From positions 1-34,983 of the forward strand of contig JALRIJ010000003.1 of NCBI GenBank assembly GCA_023255485.1: a stretch of DNA of 34,983 nucleotides. Reading direction: 5' to 3'. A program made the translations under genes and the position numbers. The notes below the pieces were generated by a model. That model was not told the origin of the DNA, did not search any database, and saw nothing but the letters and a program-made list of their open reading frames with translations. Numbering within the stretch: position 1 is the first letter of the stretch; every line of letters starts with the position of its first letter. Shown in pieces: positions 1-7,501 of the stretch. This DNA comes from Flectobacillus sp. (lineage in GTDB: Bacteria; Bacteroidota; Bacteroidia; Cytophagales; Spirosomataceae).

Positions 1-971
1 AAAGGTAAAACTGCTGATACCATACAAATAATACCTGCCCAAACGCCAATCCGTAAACGCCCGTCGGTTACTCCTTTTTTCACCAAACGGTCTGCATACC
101 AACCTCCAAAAAGCACGCCTGATACCGAAGAACATACCAACACGCAGCCATAGAAAAAGCCCGCTCTAGGCGTTTCCCAGCCATAGGTTCTACTCACAAA
201 AGTCGGAATCCACGCATTGCAACCGTAGTTAACCAAGGCCGTAGCTGCCGAAGCAAAACACATTAATAAATACGCTTTGGGATATTTAAAAATAATTTGT
301 ACCGACTCACGGAGCGTTAGTTTAACGTCTTCACCATCTTTTTGCAGGGTATTGGTTCTACTTGGTTCTTTGATGGTAAATAGTAGGAGAGCTACCAACA
401 AACCTGGCAAACCCACGTATAAGAAGATTAACTGCCACGGGAAAATTTCTCCAAAAAACGGGACGGTCACCATGCCTTCTGTCGGCAATTTAGCTACGAT
501 ACCTGCCCCAATTAGAATAGCTAAACCAGACCCTAGAAAAACCCCTAAAGAGAAAACACTCATAGCCGTTGCCAAGCGTTTTTTCGGGAATAAATCAGCA
601 ATCATCGAATAAGCAGAAGGTGATAAAGTGGATTCTCCCACTCCTACGCCCATTCTTGCTAAAAAGAATTGTCCATAATTGACCACTCCAGCACATAACC
701 CTGTCATCATCGACCAAATGGTAATTCCCATAATGATGATATTTCGTCTATTTTTTCGATCTGCCAAACGACCAATCATTGCTCCAAAAAGGGTATAAAA
801 TAAAGCAAAACTTAAACCCATCAGCAAACTCATTTGGGTATCACTCAGATGTAAATCCCGCTTAATAGGCTTTACTAATAAACTAAGGACTTGCCTATCT
901 ATGAAGGAAGAAATATTGGCGAGCGTCAGAATAAAGACAGCATACCATGCCTTATACATGTTATTTTTCAT
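1..971 (-). CDS. MFS transporter, Spinster-like (C-terminal part missing)
   Basis: A reading frame starts at ATG 971 on the minus strand and runs off the left edge after about 323 codons, so the last helices are missing. The N-terminus reads MKNNMYKAWYAVFILTLANI and is followed by FIDRQVLSLLVKPIKRDL, the usual TM1-TM2 region of Spinster-type MFS carriers. The loop motif GRLADRKNRRN between TM2 and TM3 is the MFS motif A (G-x-x-x-D-R/K). GVGVGESTLSPSAYSMIADLFPKKRLATA is the TM4-TM5 segment typical of this subfamily, near residues 112-140. At least eight hydrophobic segments are visible. Substrate cannot be told from sequence; relatives carry sugars acids, sphingolipids or other organic anions. 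It is the last visible gene of a minus-strand series and is separated from the acyl-CoA dehydrogenase gene by a hairpin terminator, so it is probably transcribed from its own promoter in 972-1140. Confidence 0.85.
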   Translation of the reverse strand, partial: MKNNMYKAWYAVFILTLANISSFIDRQVLSLLVKPIKRDLHLSDTQMSLLMGLSFALFYTLFGAMIGRLADRKNRRNIIIMGITIWSMMTGLCAGVVNYGQFFLARMGVGVGESTLSPSAYSMIADLFPKKRLATAMSVFSLGVFLGSGLAILIGAGIVAKLPTEGMVTVPFFGEIFPWQLIFLYVGLPGLLVALLLFTIKEPSRTNTLQKDGEDVKLTLRESVQIIFKYPKAYLLMCFASAATALVNYGCNAWIPTFVSRTYGWETPRAGFFYGCVLVCSSVSGVLFGGWYADRLVKKGVTDGRLRIGVWAGIICMVSAVLP

Positions 972-1042
972 CAGGGACTTTAGCTAGAAGATTATCAAGG
1001 GTTGAAATAATAACAAATTTCAATGATTTTTTAGGACTAAAC

Positions 1043-1081
1043 ACAGGTAATTTAATCCAAAAAACAGGCAATTTCAATCAA
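1043..1081. promoter_or_regulatory. Pair of 18-base direct repeats upstream of the MFS gene
   Basis: Two copies matching ACAGGYAATTTMAATCMA at 1043-1060 and 1064-1081 agree at 15 of 18 bases and are offset by exactly 21 bases, about two helical turns. They lie 72-110 bases upstream of the MFS start codon. Spacing of this kind is common for tandem binding sites of one transcription factor. An additional short inverted repeat, TTGAAAT (1002-1008) and ATTTCAA (1017-1023), lies closer to the gene. The role is inferred, not shown. Confidence 0.35.
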
Positions 1082-1143
1082 TTATTATTTTTTAAAGAAA
1101 AAATTTATCTTATTCGCTATACACTATCCTCTGTCTGAAATAA

Positions 1144-1177
1144 AAAAGGGCTTCGCCTTTTACGACGAAGCCCTTTT
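1144..1177 (-). terminator. Intrinsic terminator after the acyl-CoA dehydrogenase gene
   Basis: The arms AAAAGGGCTTCG (1144-1155) and CGAAGCCCTTTT (1166-1177) pair perfectly around a 10-base loop. It sits 20 bases past the stop codon of the acyl-CoA dehydrogenase gene, and the minus-strand read ends in a T run. Confidence 0.8.
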
Positions 1178-1196
1178 CATATTGACTAATCTATTC

Positions 1197-2996
1197 CTAA
1201 AATATATATCCTCCTTTTTCAATCGCTGCATCCGCAAGTCTTCTACGGGCTTCTTTTAAATTGAGCGGCTCTATTTTCGTAAAGCGTTTTAAGCCCATTA
1301 ACATCACTCGTAATTCGTCTCCTTCCGCAAACGACATGATTGCTTCCCGACCTGCATTGGCTGTTTTATTGACGGCTGCATGTAAATAAACCATAGCGGC
1401 ATCTTGCTGTAAACTACAAGCTGCCTCTCCACGAACACCTATCAATTTTTCTACCCGTAACAAAGTCGATTCGGCAATGTAGGTCTCTATCAACATATCT
1501 GCCAAATTCATAATTAACTCCTGTTCCTTTTCAAAGGCAGCCATATATTTTTGAAGTGCTGCTCCTGCTATCATCAAGATTGCCTTCTTCATGTTTTTAA
1601 CTACCTTTTTCTCTTTCACTAAAATACCCTCTTCTTCCTCTACTCCAAAATCAGGAATCGCCATAATTTCTTTGCCTACTGCCATTGCTGCGGGCATTAG
1701 ATTCAGCTCTCCTTTCATGGCTCTTTTCACAATAGTACCAACCGAGAGTAAACGGTTGATTTCGTTAGTTCCTTCAAAAATTCGATTGATTCTTGAATCA
1801 CGATACGCTCTATCCATCGGTGCTTCTGCCGAAAAGCCCATACCCCCATAAATTTGTACGCCTTCATCCACCACGTAATCCAACACTTCTGACCCATGAA
1901 CTTTCATAATAGCACATTCAATCGCAAATTGCTCAACTGCTTTCAATTTTGCTTGTGCAGAATCCATTCCTGAAGCCAATAAATCGACTGTTGCATCGTC
2001 GATATTTTGTCCTGCTCGATAACAAGCTGATTCTGAAGCAAACGTACGTGCATGCATTTCTGCAATTTTATGTTTAATAGCTCCAAAATTACTAATTGAC
2101 GTTCCAAATTGCTTGCGTTCGTTGGCATAGTTAACCGCTTGTGAAGTAACCTGCTTAGATGCTCCAATTACGGCGGATGCTAGCTTGATACGGCCAATAT
2201 TTAGGATATTAACTGCAATTTTAAAACCTCCCTCACGGGTATAAAGCATATTTTCGATAGGAACCTTACAATCGTTAAAGAATACCTGACGAGTAGAAGA
2301 GCCTTTGATTCCCATTTTACGCTCTTCAGCATTCATGGTGATGCCACCAAAACTTTTTTCTACAATAAAAGCTGTCAGCGATTTATCGTTATCAATTTTG
2401 GCAAAAACAATGAACAAATCTGCAAAACCACCGTTGGTTATCCACATCTTTTGTCCGTTGATAATATAATGCTGTCCATCTTCCGACAAAACGGCTTTCG
2501 TTTTTCCCGAATTAGCATCCGAACCTGAGTCTGGTTCTGTCAAGCAATAAGAAGCTTTCCACTCACCCGAAGCCAATAAAGGCAAATATTTATGTTTCTG
2601 TTCTTCTGTACCGTAATATAAAATAGGCAATGTACCAATACCCGTATCCGCCGACAAAGCCACTGAGAAGGAGTGCCCTGCCCCTACGGCCTCTGCAACA
2701 AGTAGCGACGTGTTGAAGTCCATTCCAAAACCACCATATTCTTCTGGAACAGCCGTTCCAAGCAAGCCTAATTCTCCAGCTTTATCCAATAACGATACCA
2801 TCAGACTATTGTCTTTGGCATAATCAATTTCATCTAAGCGAGGATGCACTTCAGTACGAAGAAAATCCAGACAGGTTTGAGCAATCATTTGTTGCTCTTC
2901 TGAAAATTCTTCAGGAATAAAAATATGCGAGGCGTCAATATCTTTTATCAAAAACTCGCCACCTTTGATGGATGTGTTACTTTCCGTGAGTGCCAT
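1197..2996 (-). CDS. Acyl-CoA dehydrogenase, long C-terminal form (FadE-like)
   Basis: Flavoenzyme that makes the 2,3-trans double bond in acyl-CoA, the first step of fatty-acid beta-oxidation, passing electrons to ETF. The 599 residues are longer than the roughly 380 of short- and medium-chain enzymes because of a C-terminal helical extension from about residue 430, as in VLCAD and Bacillus FadE-type proteins. The N-terminal helical domain spans about 30-145. The signature YCLTEPDSGSDA is at 150-161. The middle beta domain follows, and the C-terminal domain holds IYGGMGFSAEAPMDRAYRDSR (near 382-402). RIFEGTNEI follows, where E408 aligns with the catalytic base of VLCAD-type enzymes. The start ATG 2996 lies about 30 bases after a plausible promoter (3023-3053) and a strong palindrome. 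The upstream gene encodes a MarR regulator, probably its regulator. No thiolase or hydroxyacyl-CoA dehydrogenase gene is adjacent. Confidence 0.93.
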   Translation of the reverse strand: MALTESNTSIKGGEFLIKDIDASHIFIPEEFSEEQQMIAQTCLDFLRTEVHPRLDEIDYAKDNSLMVSLLDKAGELGLLGTAVPEEYGGFGMDFNTSLLVAEAVGAGHSFSVALSADTGIGTLPILYYGTEEQKHKYLPLLASGEWKASYCLTEPDSGSDANSGKTKAVLSEDGQHYIINGQKMWITNGGFADLFIVFAKIDNDKSLTAFIVEKSFGGITMNAEERKMGIKGSSTRQVFFNDCKVPIENMLYTREGGFKIAVNILNIGRIKLASAVIGASKQVTSQAVNYANERKQFGTSISNFGAIKHKIAEMHARTFASESACYRAGQNIDDATVDLLASGMDSAQAKLKAVEQFAIECAIMKVHGSEVLDYVVDEGVQIYGGMGFSAEAPMDRAYRDSRINRIFEGTNEINRLLSVGTIVKRAMKGELNLMPAAMAVGKEIMAIPDFGVEEEEGILVKEKKVVKNMKKAILMIAGAALQKYMAAFEKEQELIMNLADMLIETYIAESTLLRVEKLIGVRGEAACSLQQDAAMVYLHAAVNKTANAGREAIMSFAEGDELRVMLMGLKRFTKIEPLNLKEARRRLADAAIEKGGYIF

Positions 2997-3022
2997 AATA
3001 CTTCTATGTTAATTTGTTGTAG

Positions 3023-3053
3023 CAAAATGAAGACTTAGTAAAGTTAACACAAA
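3023..3053 (-). promoter_or_regulatory. Predicted Bacteroidota promoter for the acyl-CoA dehydrogenase
   Basis: On the minus strand TTTG (3053-3050), then 19 bases, then TCATTTTG (3030-3023). This matches the Bacteroidota consensus TTTG-N17-23-TAnnTTTG except for one base of the -7 element. The palindrome at 3058-3081 ends five bases upstream of the -33 element. Confidence 0.45.
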
Positions 3054-3057
3054 AAAA

Positions 3058-3081
3058 AAATGTTATGCAAGCATAACATTT
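3058..3081. promoter_or_regulatory. Perfect 11-base-arm palindrome, likely MarR operator
   Basis: AAATGTTATGC (3058-3068) and GCATAACATTT (3071-3081) are exact reverse complements around AA. It lies between the MarR stop codon and the acyl-CoA dehydrogenase promoter. Its core TATGCAAGCATA is shared with a second dyad ahead of the MarR gene (3641-3654). No T run follows that would make it a typical terminator on either strand, although A-rich flanks are present. MarR dimers are known to bind palindromes of this size. Confidence 0.65.
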
Positions 3082-3121
3082 AAAAAAATCTAAAAAAGTA
3101 TAAAAATAATTACAAAATGAC

Positions 3122-3598
3122 TTATTCTCCTTCTGCTAAGATTGCTAGCTCCGTCAAATCATTTCGATAATTAACCGTTTCAGTGTCAACGATTTGATTA
3201 ATCTGTTTCATTACTTCAAAAAAAGTCTCCAATTTTTCATTACCTATCGTTTCATACACTAGCTTGTTAAACAGTAGGACACCTTGCTTGGCTTCTTCTC
3301 GTTTTTTCTTTCCATATTCTGTCAGAAAAACATTCACAACACGACGGTCATCTTTATCAGCCACTCGCTCAATCCACTTTTTATCCTCCAGCGATTTTAG
3401 GATACGAGTTAAACTTCGAGCTTCTAATCCTAGAGCAGGAGCAATTTTGGTAGCAGGAGTTCCATTTTTATCTATATTCAAAAGAACATAGCCTATTGCC
3501 ATGGTCATGTCAAATTGAGCAGCGTATAAATTATACATTCTACTAATGCCATGCCAGCCAGCCTTAATGTGATGGTCAACGGTTTTATCTGCTTTCAT
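3122..3598 (-). CDS. MarR-family transcriptional regulator
   Basis: Winged-helix dimeric DNA-binding regulator, here inferred to control the adjacent acyl-CoA dehydrogenase gene and itself. Starting at ATG 3598 gives 158 residues, normal for MarR. An in-frame ATG at 3652 would add 18 residues but would run through the dyad at 3641-3654, so the inner start is preferred. After an N-terminal dimerisation helix, the recognition helix region TPATKIAPALGLEARSLTRI lies near 47-66. It is followed by LEDKKWIERVADKDDRRVVN, whose D-D-R-R is the MarR wing signature. The C-terminal helix completes the dimer. A ligand such as an acyl-CoA or free fatty acid would fit the context, but the sequence does not show it. 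The stop codon lies about 40 bases from the palindrome before the next gene. Confidence 0.9.
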   Translation of the reverse strand: MKADKTVDHHIKAGWHGISRMYNLYAAQFDMTMAIGYVLLNIDKNGTPATKIAPALGLEARSLTRILKSLEDKKWIERVADKDDRRVVNVFLTEYGKKKREEAKQGVLLFNKLVYETIGNEKLETFFEVMKQINQIVDTETVNYRNDLTELAILAEGE

Positions 3599-3640
3599 AT
3601 ATATGTATTCATTAAAAAGTGGGAAAAGGCACTTATAATA

Positions 3641-3654
3641 GTATGCACGCATAC
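3641..3654. promoter_or_regulatory. Second copy of the MarR-type operator, before marR
   Basis: GTATGC-AC-GCATAC at 3641-3654 is a perfect dyad 43 bases upstream of the preferred MarR start. It shares TATGCAMGCATA with the palindrome at 3058-3081, which suggests autoregulation. The overlap with a possible longer reading frame is one reason to choose the inner start codon. Confidence 0.55.
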
Positions 3655-3673
3655 CATACTTTTTGATATAAAA

Positions 3674-3696
3674 AAAACAGGCTTATTTCCTGTTTT
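3674..3696 (-). terminator. Hairpin terminator, minus strand
   Basis: AAAACAGG (3674-3681) pairs with CCTGTTTT (3689-3696); on the minus strand the hairpin is followed by a run of seven T. It would end the transcript of the small secreted-protein gene at 3830-4231, leaving a 3' tail of about 130 bases. Confidence 0.55.
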
Positions 3697-3829
3697 CTTA
3701 GCTATGTGAAGTTAATCAAAATTTATGAAACTCGAAACGTTTTTCCCTAGATTAACTCAGGAATGTAAGCATGTGACAGCGGTATTGACCTGCTATTTTC
3801 AGAATTCATGTAAGTCTAATAACGACTTA

Positions 3830-4231
3830 CTAAAACATCCTTTCAACTTTTTTCACCGATACTTTAAAGCGTTTTTCATCTGCTCGATTTCGGATTTTAA
3901 CAATATACTCACCCGATGTAAGGGCATACAATGGCCAGATAATCGCTTCAGTTTTGCTTTTCAGCACGATTTCACAAGGAACACCCATCCCCGAAATAGT
4001 ACAAAGCATAATTTCAGCCTCTTGAACATTATCAGCCCGTACACGTAACATTTCGCCATCTTCCGAGAGATGTACCGTTACAGCATATAGTTTTTTTTCG
4101 CCTTTAGGATTGACCTTAAATGCTGCAATTTCTTTTGGCCTGCTGCCTGCCTGTACCTCTGTAACCGACATATACATACCTACCAAACAAAGCGTTGTTA
4201 TCTTTAGAAGACAAATACAACTTTTTTTCAT
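3830..4231 (-). CDS. Small secreted protein of unknown function
   Basis: A 133-residue protein that I do not recognise. It begins with MKKSCICLLKITTLCLVGMY, a lysine-rich start followed by a hydrophobic stretch, and has a likely signal peptidase site after VQA (about residue 28), so it is probably periplasmic or exported. The mature part of about 105 residues is rich in beta strand. Its end, LTSGEYIVKIRNRADEKRFKV, resembles the last strands of Por/T9SS sorting domains and of small DUF3244-like beta-sandwich proteins (S/P-G-x-Y-x-V/I-K-I). However, the YPNP-type start of a sorting domain is absent and there is little upstream sequence to be cargo. It has its own hairpin terminator downstream. 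The next gene upstream (4463-4999) also encodes a small envelope protein but is 231 bases away and has its own terminator, so the two are not obviously one operon. Confidence 0.7.
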   Translation of the reverse strand: MKKSCICLLKITTLCLVGMYMSVTEVQAGSRPKEIAAFKVNPKGEKKLYAVTVHLSEDGEMLRVRADNVQEAEIMLCTISGMGVPCEIVLKSKTEAIIWPLYALTSGEYIVKIRNRADEKRFKVSVKKVERMF

Positions 4232-4405
4232 CGTTCAATTAATTATAAAGCCCAATAGCGTCCCTAACGGTTCGTTATATTAAGCAAATTGTAAGGATTG
4301 TTTTTATAAAGCAGGTGCGTCTATGTCTTTTAAATCATTGACATTTGTTATTCTTTTTGGTAAAAATATGCATTTTTAATTAAATAAAAGTCATTCCATA
4401 AAAAA

Positions 4406-4440
4406 AAGAGTCTATGGATAATTGATTACCATAGACTCTT
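4406..4440 (-). terminator. Intrinsic terminator after the 178-residue lipoprotein gene
   Basis: AAGAGTCTATGG (4406-4417) and CCATAGACTCTT (4429-4440) pair perfectly around an 11-base loop; on the minus strand a run of T follows. It lies 22 bases past the stop codon at 4463. Confidence 0.8.
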
Positions 4441-4462
4441 CAAAAAGTACAATATTTATTGC

Positions 4463-4999
4463 TTATTTTCCGACTGTATTTCCTCCTAATGTTGTTACTT
4501 TAATTTTCAATTTATTAAAGACTTTCTTCGAAAGCATTAGACGAACTCTAGACTTTTTATAAATTACTAAGTAACGATTGCCTTCATAATCTAATCTTGA
4601 AAAAAGCGGATTACCTGTTTTATCTACTAATTGATAGAAAAACTCACCCTTTTCTCCTGGAATAGGAGCAAAACGTAATTCGCTATCTTGTGAATTTTTC
4701 ACGAAAGAAACCAGAAAATGGCCATTTTCTTCTCGTTGAATTACCCCTGGCGTATTTTTTTCCAGCGAGATACGTTGAATATAGCGACCACTTTTAAACA
4801 CAACCTTACCCGATTGAATATTTGCTTCGCTTGCCGGAATTTCTCTTTCTAAATAAAGAGGATTGTCATTATAAAACTGAATACGAGGAATATCCAAATC
4901 TTGTTCCTGAATCTCGTGCATTAAAGAACCTGTCAAATACACCTTTTTCTGGCAGCTACCAAGGCTTAGTATGGCTAAAAAAAGCAAGACTTTTTTCAT
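4463..4999 (-). CDS. Putative lipoprotein of unknown function
   Basis: A 178-residue protein beginning MKKVLLFLAILSLGSCQKK. The lipobox LGSC puts the lipidated cysteine at residue 16, so it should be anchored in an envelope membrane. The rest has no domain I recognise. It contains many alternating hydrophobic and polar residues (for example KVVFKSGRYIQRISLEK and FFYQLVDKTGNPLFSRL), which suggests a beta-rich fold, and a basic C-terminus with KKSRVRLMLSKKVFNKLKIKV. The start at ATG 4999 is fixed by the signal sequence. The 162 bases upstream include a short dyad, ATGATT-GT-AATCAT at 5055-5068, which could be an operator. The gene ends in its own terminator. Confidence 0.75.
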   Translation of the reverse strand: MKKVLLFLAILSLGSCQKKVYLTGSLMHEIQEQDLDIPRIQFYNDNPLYLEREIPASEANIQSGKVVFKSGRYIQRISLEKNTPGVIQREENGHFLVSFVKNSQDSELRFAPIPGEKGEFFYQLVDKTGNPLFSRLDYEGNRYLVIYKKSRVRLMLSKKVFNKLKIKVTTLGGNTVGK

Positions 5000-5161
5000 A
5001 TTTAATCTAAGATTATGTTTAATTGGTCAACGTCTATAGTATCCCTTAGACATTATGATTGTAATCATTATTGTAAAATAACAAAAACGTAACTGATTTT
5101 CCAACATTGCAGAATGTAACCTTCATTTCTTTGTTGAAGTACCTTAAATATCCTGCTAGTT

Positions 5162-7501
5162 TTAGTGTCCTTTCACAAAATGACGATATTCGCTACATTC
5201 TTTCAACACTTCTGCTTGATACGTTGAATTGGCAAATCGGCTTTTCAATAACGCAAAAGCCTTTGTGTAAGTATTGTCGTAACGTTTTCTTTCTATTTTT
5301 TGTTGGAAAGCGTCGTAATCTTCATTTTCTCCTTGTTCGAGTAAGCTAGCATAAATCGAATAACTTGCTCGTTCACAAAGAGCCACTCCATAACATGCTT
5401 TGGCAGCAAACGCATTATCCGAAGATTTCATGGTTTGTTCAAAATAATCTTTCGCCTTCTGTGCTGTAAAATAGTCTGTCGTATAAGAGTCTTTACTTTT
5501 ACCATTATAACTGCTAATATCAGACACGCCACGCCCACGCTTCGTCATCACCCAAGCATTTCCCCAGTAGCTGATATTATACTCTCCACAAGCCAGCAGA
5601 TAGGTAGCTTCAGCATCATTCGGATTTTTCTTAATTTTTTCGCTTAACGTGTACAGTTGCTGAGCAAAACTTGCGGGAGTGTACGTATTGCGAGTTTTTT
5701 TGTTTGTAAGTGTTACAGCAAAAGGATCATTATTGAAGTAACTTGTCCAAAGTTCTTCCTTGAAAACCGTCGGATTTACCTTCGCCCAAGCCATAGCCGC
5801 AACAGCATAGTTATGTTCAATCAAGGCTCTTCGTCCCAAAAGAGTATAGAGGAAATTAGAGTCAAAACCAACTATTTTTTGTAAACGTTCATCCATTGGA
5901 GTTTTATCTTTCGCCTCAACATACGCAATTACGGCTTGTATCGTTGCCATCGAGGTAGTATCTTCAATAGCATACATATCCTTCTGTGACATATAACCGC
6001 CATATTCAGCACTTGAATTAACCTGATAGGTGTTCATGACACGATATAAATACGCTTTTGCGATTGCAAATGGGGCAAGGGCTGTCGTTGTATTTTTCTT
6101 AGCAGAGCAACTTGAAAACCAACCCGATTTTTTTTCCTCAGAAACTTCTGTTTGAAGGTATTTAGTAGCGATAATCGACCCAGCCTCTGTGAGGGCATTA
6201 CTCATTCTAAAGTCAGTTGGCTTTCTGAACTTTTCCAACAAAGGCACAAGAGTATCCTCCAAGCTAGGTGTGATAACCTTTGCTTCGTTCACCGTTAACA
6301 ACAACTCCTGAATCAGTAGTTGCTTTTTCAAGCCTTCGTTATTTGTTTGCGTCGCTTTAGCTTTGGCCAGAAAGTCATTTGCACTTGAATAGTCTTGCTC
6401 TACATAGGCAATATAAGAAGCGGCTGTTAACCAAAATGCTTTATTAGGCAAGGCAGGGTTGTCAATACATTTAGCTGTAAAATCTTTCAACTTAGTCCAA
6501 TAAGCAAGTGATTTATCCTTGTTAGCCTTTACGAGTGCTTCGTCAGGTTCTTCTCCCCAGAAGCTTACTTGCTTGTAATAGAATTTTTCATTCTTATTAA
6601 TTTCTCTTGCCATAAGCAATTCTATCAACGCATTGCTAGGCTCAAGAGCTACAATTTGCTCTAAAGCATCAATACCTTCTACAGCATCACGAATTCCATT
6701 GAAAGCATAAACGGCGGCTTTTTCATGATTATTTCGACATAGCTTCAAAGCTCCTTCTTGGAATCCAACCCCACGACTACGGATACTCAAATCAGCCTCT
6801 CTTCTACGAGAAGGGCAACGGTCAAAAACCTGGGCAAAGTCATAAAATGCTTGAACAGAATCTCCTAACACCAACTCCGCTCCTGCTTTTCTCGACAAAG
6901 CCCAATCTGAGATATAGGTTTTCTTGGCTAAAGGAAGCACCTTCGTTTTGTATATACGAATCACCTCGTCTAACTTACCCTGCATTCCTGCGGCCTTTAC
7001 TGCTTGAAAAGCATAGCGTTCACGAATAAAAGGGTCTTTTACTGAGGTCAAAATCGCCAAGGGTTTAGTAGCCAATTGTTCTAAAGCAAGGGTATCAACC
7101 GTACTTTCTGCGAGGTAGTCTTCGCTAGTGGTACTCGTGCCATCCAGTTCTTTCACATACGCTAAATAAGTCAATGCCTCCTGATTATTCGTTTTTTTGA
7201 GGTATTGCTCCAAAGCCGTCCCTTTTCCATACAGCGACTTTGCTACTTCTTTTTCAGTAAGCTTATTCTTACAATAAGCAACCCATGCTTTTTCGTTTTC
7301 TAAATCTCCAATATCCAAAGTATCATCGTAGTTATCTTCATCATAGAAAAAACTATTTGATAAGTGATAACGCTTATCTCCTACCTGAATGTGACTACTT
7401 TCTGGCATAAAAAAGCTAAGGAATTCGTCATAATCAGCCATTCCTGGGCCACAAGCTAACAAGGCAAAAATTATCAATAACTTTGCTGATCTACTTGACA
7501 T
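5162..7501 (-). CDS. Large helical-repeat lipoprotein, unknown function
   Basis: Read from ATG 7501 this gives 779 residues. An earlier in-frame ATG (7573) would add 24 residues ahead of the signal sequence and is unlikely. The N-terminus has a hydrophobic stretch ending LLAC, a lipobox with the lipidated Cys at residue 17 (MSSRSAKLLIIFALLACGPG). After a short beta-like segment around GDKRYHLSNSFFYDED, the rest is almost wholly alpha-helical. Many paired helices have A/L-rich TPR- or SEL1-like spacing (for example EDYLAESTVDTLALEQLATK, AAVYAFNGIRDAVEGIDALE, DAEATYLLACGEYNISYWGN). I recognise no named domain. Its start overlaps the stop of the upstream lipoprotein gene by 11 bases, which implies translational coupling and a shared complex or pathway. 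Helical-repeat lipoproteins often act as scaffolds or glycan/protein-binding surface subunits; the role here is unknown. Confidence 0.8.
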   Translation of the reverse strand: MSSRSAKLLIIFALLACGPGMADYDEFLSFFMPESSHIQVGDKRYHLSNSFFYDEDNYDDTLDIGDLENEKAWVAYCKNKLTEKEVAKSLYGKGTALEQYLKKTNNQEALTYLAYVKELDGTSTTSEDYLAESTVDTLALEQLATKPLAILTSVKDPFIRERYAFQAVKAAGMQGKLDEVIRIYKTKVLPLAKKTYISDWALSRKAGAELVLGDSVQAFYDFAQVFDRCPSRRREADLSIRSRGVGFQEGALKLCRNNHEKAAVYAFNGIRDAVEGIDALEQIVALEPSNALIELLMAREINKNEKFYYKQVSFWGEEPDEALVKANKDKSLAYWTKLKDFTAKCIDNPALPNKAFWLTAASYIAYVEQDYSSANDFLAKAKATQTNNEGLKKQLLIQELLLTVNEAKVITPSLEDTLVPLLEKFRKPTDFRMSNALTEAGSIIATKYLQTEVSEEKKSGWFSSCSAKKNTTTALAPFAIAKAYLYRVMNTYQVNSSAEYGGYMSQKDMYAIEDTTSMATIQAVIAYVEAKDKTPMDERLQKIVGFDSNFLYTLLGRRALIEHNYAVAAMAWAKVNPTVFKEELWTSYFNNDPFAVTLTNKKTRNTYTPASFAQQLYTLSEKIKKNPNDAEATYLLACGEYNISYWGNAWVMTKRGRGVSDISSYNGKSKDSYTTDYFTAQKAKDYFEQTMKSSDNAFAAKACYGVALCERASYSIYASLLEQGENEDYDAFQQKIERKRYDNTYTKAFALLKSRFANSTYQAEVLKECSEYRHFVKGH

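Noticed and set aside
277-612. Plus-strand open frame of 111 codons
   Set aside because: It is the antisense of the MFS transporter gene, whose minus-strand frame shows clear family motifs; the plus-strand translation has none.
3599-3652. Longer MarR start at ATG 3652
   Set aside because: The extra 18 residues are not MarR-like and the codons overlap the dyad that appears to be an operator; the start at 3598 gives a normal-length protein.
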